In this document: piece after piece, positions 60,545 through 64,000 of the stretch | How the letters are laid out: each line of letters begins with the position of its first letter | How positions within the stretch are numbered: the stretch's first letter is position 1 | NCBI GenBank assembly: GCA_036746235.1 | Contig: DAIOEN010000005.1 | Coordinates: 21,323-85,322 of the forward strand | Length of the DNA stretch: 64,000 bases | Direction: 5' to 3' | Origin: CALARM01 sp036746235 | Lineage (GTDB): Bacteria; Vulcanimicrobiota; SpSt-956; JAKJGF01 | Notes under the pieces: generated by a model | The model's database searches: none | The model's input: only the letters and a program-made list of their open reading frames with translations | What the model was told of the DNA's origin: nothing | Translations under genes and position numbers: made by a program

Positions 60545-62149
60545 ATGAGAATCAGATTTTTATCTATTGTGTTAATATTCCTTGCTGCTATGATTACCAT
60601 ATGTTTTGCAACCTGTGATAGAAAGGAAAAAGAACTTTCAGTGCTTTTTTATCTGGACAGCCAGCAGTCTATGCCGAACGAATTTTCTATGAAAATACTT
60701 CAGGATATGGCAGAATCGGGCAGTAATGAATATATGGATATAGTATTACAGATAGGATGTACGGAGCCTTCGAAGGAAAGCAATCTTGATGAAGATGATA
60801 AACACCTTGTGGGGCCTGTTACCATGCCTCAGTGGAAAGGTGTCAGAAGATATGTCATTTCGCAGGAAAAAAAAGCAGATATTGTTGAAACATTGCCCGA
60901 TGATACTATGATGAATTCACCCGAAAATCTCGAACATTTTATCACCTGGGCCATGGAACATTATAACAGCAAACATTATGCAGTGGTTCTTATGGAACAT
61001 GGCCATGCATGGAAAGGTTTTCGCACTATGACTGCTTCCGACATAGGGGATGCAATAAAGAAAGGCGTGGAAGAGGGCAATAAAATAACGGGAGATAATG
61101 ATAAAATAGATCTTTTTTATCTTCAATCATGCCTTATGGGAAGCATAGAATCTGTAACCACTCTGGAAGATAGTGCCTCTGTTCTTATTACTTCGGAAAA
61201 TCCTGTTTATGCACTTTCAAACAGGGATTTTGATTTCATATTCGGAGAACTTCTTAAAAAAGATGAAGGATTTGACCCTTGTAAATTTGCCTTTTCTATA
61301 GTGGAAGCATATAAAAATAAAAATAAAGATAATGGCCGAAAAATTGAAGTATTTAAAAAAGATGAAAAATTTACAAAATTATTTTCTCTTAAGTTTGAAA
61401 GCAGATCATGGTTTAAAGAAATGATAAGAATTTTTAAAGAAGAAGATAAAGAGACATGCGGAAAACTGGTGGAACTTTTAAATATAAGCTATTCCCACGG
61501 TTATCCCACTCTTTCTGCGATAGACACGAACAAACTTTCTTCTCTGACAGGTTCTCTCACGGACTTTGTCCGGGTTTGCGAAACATATGGAATTACAAAT
61601 AAACAGCTTTTCGGAGCCATAGAAAAATCAGTAGATTACGGTAATGGCAATACCCATCATTACAGTGAACAGCTTCATGACATGGGTAATATAATGAAAA
61701 ATATTATCAATACGGAAGGAGTTCATGAAAAAATAAAGGAATCTGCCTGTAGAGTAGTTAAATCTCTGGAAGATGCGGTAATAAATGAAGAACATGACCC
61801 TGTGAGAATGGCAGGTTCAACAGGACTTTCCATATGGGGGCCTGTAAATGCACTGGATATAGCAATGACAGGTGAACTTTACAGGGAGAAAACAGCGGAG
61901 TTTACGGAAAAAGTTGGCTGGTATTCTCTTATGGAAAGAGGCATAAAAAATCTTCCTCATGAATTACAGAAGGAACTTTCAGACCTTGAAGGACTCATAA
62001 GAGAAACCAATTCTCTCCTGGAAAAACTGGATAAAAACAGATTCCTTCCTAAAGAAGAAAAGCTGGAGATGGCCAGAAAAATAGTGGCCAATAAAAAAGT
62101 GATCTATAAGTCAGAAGCAGATATGATATTGAGTAAATATTTAGACTAA
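60545..62149 (+). CDS. Clostripain-family (C11) cysteine peptidase
   Basis: A 534-residue protein with AAAGGGG before the ATG. The N-terminal hydrophobic signal (SIVLIFLAAMITICFATC) ends in a Cys at 24 that could be lipidated, although the lipobox is poor. The catalytic dyad is H152 in MEHGHAW and C196 in YLQSCLMGS, the usual clostripain context (HGxxW and DxCLM). The opening LSVLFYLD strand and the QSxPNEF segment also fit. C11 peptidases cleave after Arg or Lys. Family length is variable; this one has an extra helical C-terminal domain (about 450-534). Likely exported. It follows the radical SAM gene without known coupling. Confidence 0.88.
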   Translation: MRIRFLSIVLIFLAAMITICFATCDRKEKELSVLFYLDSQQSMPNEFSMKILQDMAESGSNEYMDIVLQIGCTEPSKESNLDEDDKHLVGPVTMPQWKGVRRYVISQEKKADIVETLPDDTMMNSPENLEHFITWAMEHYNSKHYAVVLMEHGHAWKGFRTMTASDIGDAIKKGVEEGNKITGDNDKIDLFYLQSCLMGSIESVTTLEDSASVLITSENPVYALSNRDFDFIFGELLKKDEGFDPCKFAFSIVEAYKNKNKDNGRKIEVFKKDEKFTKLFSLKFESRSWFKEMIRIFKEEDKETCGKLVELLNISYSHGYPTLSAIDTNKLSSLTGSLTDFVRVCETYGITNKQLFGAIEKSVDYGNGNTHHYSEQLHDMGNIMKNIINTEGVHEKIKESACRVVKSLEDAVINEEHDPVRMAGSTGLSIWGPVNALDIAMTGELYREKTAEFTEKVGWYSLMERGIKNLPHELQKELSDLEGLIRETNSLLEKLDKNRFLPKEEKLEMARKIVANKKVIYKSEADMILSKYLD

Positions 62150-62156
62150 TTACCGA

Positions 62157-62332
62157 AACAGATAAAAGGGTATCCGTAAAAAGCTTCTGCCTGGCAGGCT
62201 CTGGAGAAGAAAAATTAGTCTTTTATATAGAATTAAAAATTAAATAAGGGTTAATTTATTGTCTGTAAAACAAATTAAATAAGGCAAATTATTTTTCTTC
62301 GTAATAGCCTGTCAGGCAGAAGCTGATAAAAT
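62157..62332. mobile_element. MITE with ~33-bp inverted arms, copy 2
   Basis: Left arm 62181-62213 (AAGCTTCTGCCTGGCAGGCT, CTGGAGAAGAAAA) pairs with right arm 62292-62322 (TTTTTCTTCGTA, AGCCTGTCAGGCAGAAGCT). The AT-rich interior and outer flanks (AACAGATAAAAGRGTATCC) align with 51241-51425. It starts 8 bp after the clostripain stop. As RNA it would fold into a long hairpin, so it may double as a terminator. Confidence 0.75.
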
Positions 62333-62396
62333 GGTTACTAATTTATCCGGTGCGTTAATTAGAGCCTATCCGAAAAGTCTATAGAAAATTGAATTT

Positions 62397-63839
62397 ATGA
62401 AAGAACATATAATTACAGATAAAAAGATACAGACCTGGCTTGTAATAAGTGTTTCCTTCAGTGCATTTATAACACTGCTTGATGATTATATACTCAGTAT
62501 TTCCCTTCCTACTATTTCTTCTTATTTCAATGTAAGTACAGGTACTGTTACATGGCTGCTTCTGATCTATCTTTTAATCATGAGCAGCACCCTTCTTATA
62601 TTCGGGAAATTGGGTGATAAGATTGGTTTAAAGAAAGTTTTTATTGCCGGCTATATATTTTTTACTGCAGGGAGTCTTCTCTGCGGAATTTCCATTAATA
62701 TTTCCATGCTCATATTATCCCGTGTTATTCAGGGGCTTGGCGGCGCTATGCTCTTTGTTACAGGTTTTGCTATTATGTCTAAATTTCTGCCTGTAAATAT
62801 TATGGGATGGGCTTTCAGCATGATATCAGCTTTTTCCGCTGCAGGTGTTACAGTAGGTTCCCCTCTGGGAGGTTTCATAACTGCCTGGCTCAACTGGAGA
62901 TGGATATTTTTTGTAAATGTTCCTGTATGTATTGTTGCAATTATTATTTCCTGGAAGGTAATACCTGATGAACAGAAAAAAATACATCCTTATTTTCTGT
63001 ATGACTTTGATATAACGGGAAGTTTTTTGAGCTTTTTATCTCCTTTTTTATTGCTCTATGGACTTAACAGGGGAGGTGAAGCGGGATGGACTTCTTTCAC
63101 AGTCATAGCATGTATTGCAATATCATTAATTTTATTTGCAATTTTTATCTTATGGGAGAAACGTGTAAAGGAACCACTCATGGATCTGACTATTTTTAAG
63201 ATAAAATCTTTTTCATCTGCCAGTATATCCACTTTCTTTGCAGTTATGACACGGTCAGGTCATATGATCCTCATACCTTTTTATATGGAGTTCATAAAAG
63301 GGCTTACTCCTGAAAAAGCAGGTATGGTTTTGATTGTATTTTCCTGTGTATATACAGTTTCATCCCTTATAAGCGGCACTATGGCCGATAAAGTAAATCC
63401 TTTTTATCTTTACTCTATTGCTATGTTTCTGGGAGGAGCTTCGTGTCTTACATTCTGTTTTACCCTTAACAGTCCCGGTCTTTTGAATCTCTTTATTTTT
63501 CTCATATGGTTTGCAGTATCATTCGGTATGTTTATGTCACCCAATAATAAATATGTTATGAGCCTTATTCCTCATGAGAAAAAGGGTAGTGCTTCCGGTA
63601 TTTTCAATACTGTAAGCAGTCTGGCCCTTGTCATGGGAGTCTGTATTTTAGAAGCTGTTTTTTCTTCGTCTCTTCCGGAAAATATTTCATCTGCAAGTCT
63701 TTCCGTAGGAAAGATTCCTGCCGATATATTACTGAGAGGATTTTTTAATGCTTATCTTCTCGCAGGATTGTTCTGTTTTTCTTCAGGGATTATATCTGTA
63801 ATAAGAGGAAGTAGCCGGTCGGTATTGAAGAAGAAATAA
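62397..63839 (+). CDS. MFS drug exporter, DHA2 (14-TM) family
   Basis: A 480-residue membrane protein with around 14 TM segments. Motif A is LGKLGDKIGLKKVF, and the antiporter motif C lies in GVTVGSPLGGFITAWLNWRWIFFVNVP. A DYILSISLPTI start is typical of EmrB/QacA relatives, which export drugs or metabolites by proton antiport. The start is uncertain because no Shine-Dalgarno is visible. Expressed alone. Confidence 0.9.
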   Translation: MKEHIITDKKIQTWLVISVSFSAFITLLDDYILSISLPTISSYFNVSTGTVTWLLLIYLLIMSSTLLIFGKLGDKIGLKKVFIAGYIFFTAGSLLCGISINISMLILSRVIQGLGGAMLFVTGFAIMSKFLPVNIMGWAFSMISAFSAAGVTVGSPLGGFITAWLNWRWIFFVNVPVCIVAIIISWKVIPDEQKKIHPYFLYDFDITGSFLSFLSPFLLLYGLNRGGEAGWTSFTVIACIAISLILFAIFILWEKRVKEPLMDLTIFKIKSFSSASISTFFAVMTRSGHMILIPFYMEFIKGLTPEKAGMVLIVFSCVYTVSSLISGTMADKVNPFYLYSIAMFLGGASCLTFCFTLNSPGLLNLFIFLIWFAVSFGMFMSPNNKYVMSLIPHEKKGSASGIFNTVSSLALVMGVCILEAVFSSSLPENISSASLSVGKIPADILLRGFFNAYLLAGLFCFSSGIISVIRGSSRSVLKKK

Positions 63840-63856
63840 AGCTGATAGCTGAATGC

Positions 63857-64000
63857 TTACGAACATTGTTCTCTATCGCTCTTTATTATTTCTAATAATT
63901 TTTTTGCTTTCTCTGTATAAAGTTTTATGCTGTTGAAATCAGGAATGGTAAGAGTTTTTTGCATTAAAATACCATCGTTTTTAAACCATGCCGGTATATA
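63857..64000 (-). CDS. Partial CDS, C-terminus only, runs off the window
   Basis: The minus strand is open from the edge to a TAA at 63857-63859, giving 47 residues (YIPAWFKNDGILMQKTLTIP ... LLEIIKS). The composition is protein-like, but the fragment is too short to classify. It converges on the MFS gene. Confidence 0.4.
   Translation of the reverse strand, partial: YIPAWFKNDGILMQKTLTIPDFNSIKLYTEKAKKLLEIIKSDREQCS

Overview
The window is AT-rich bacterial DNA with few long operons, no rRNA, and no tRNA or CRISPR array that I could see. The gene set points to a diderm or diderm-like, uncultivated bacterium: an outer-membrane-type DUF5916 barrel protein, a lipoprotein oligopeptide-binding protein, type IV pilin-like proteins and large hybrid sensor kinases. 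I cannot assign a phylum from sequence alone.

Region 1 (1-13 kb, with outliers at 17.5, 43.7-45.6 and 49.8-51.2 kb) is an island of proteins I read as a secreted or effector-like family. They start with short Asn/Ser/Lys/Ile-rich N-termini (MKINNIS, MKINNLT, MKININL, MIGSIKN and similar), have no classical signal peptide, and often carry a Gly/Ala zipper. Their cargo regions differ: an anthrax-lethal-factor-like zincin (HExxH...E), an agmatine-deiminase-like pentein, a papain-fold NlpC/CHAP-like hydrolase, a DUF4105-like domain, and repeat proteins built on an ETG-turn unit or an 82-residue unit. Remnants (a copied N-terminus, a copied C-terminus, a frameshifted member, a frame-broken tail) show active turnover.

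Many of these genes share a promoter-like module of about 100 bp: an A(A/T)CG-T-tract-GTC block, then about 46 bp later two TTAACA hexamers in direct repeat with 11-bp period, then a TATAAT-like -10 starting 48-50 bp after the first repeat. I located eleven good copies and two weak ones. They precede family members, but also a CheY-like regulator, a small beta-rich protein and a type IV pilin operon. The 11-bp TTAACA repeat resembles operators of OmpR/PhoB-family regulators; that link is inference.

Region 2 (13-16 kb) is a disaccharide phosphorolysis pair (GH65 phosphorylase and beta-phosphoglucomutase). Region 3 (18-20 kb) holds an NAD-dependent epimerase-like protein and a DUF6263-like protein. 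Region 4 (20-30.5 kb) is signalling: a receiver, a kinase-less receiver/HPt protein, a 2031-residue hybrid kinase of mosaic base composition, another receiver and a small helical protein. Region 5 (30.8-35.8 kb) carries four pilin/PilX-like proteins; the last is translationally coupled to an Opp/Dpp peptide transporter operon (35.8-41.6 kb). Region 6 (42-49 kb) has a methyltransferase, two family members and a sigma-54-dependent activator. Region 7 (51-64 kb) has two paralogous TMTC-like membrane glycosyltransferase/TPR proteins flanking a DUF5916 protein, a TPR/radical SAM pair, a clostripain-family peptidase and a DHA2-type exporter.

Intergenic DNA is rich in small repeats: a TA-inserting MITE family (one copy nested in another repeat), a second MITE family with about 33-bp arms, a third with a central hairpin, a 75-bp and a 40-bp dispersed repeat, and 7-bp tandem arrays.
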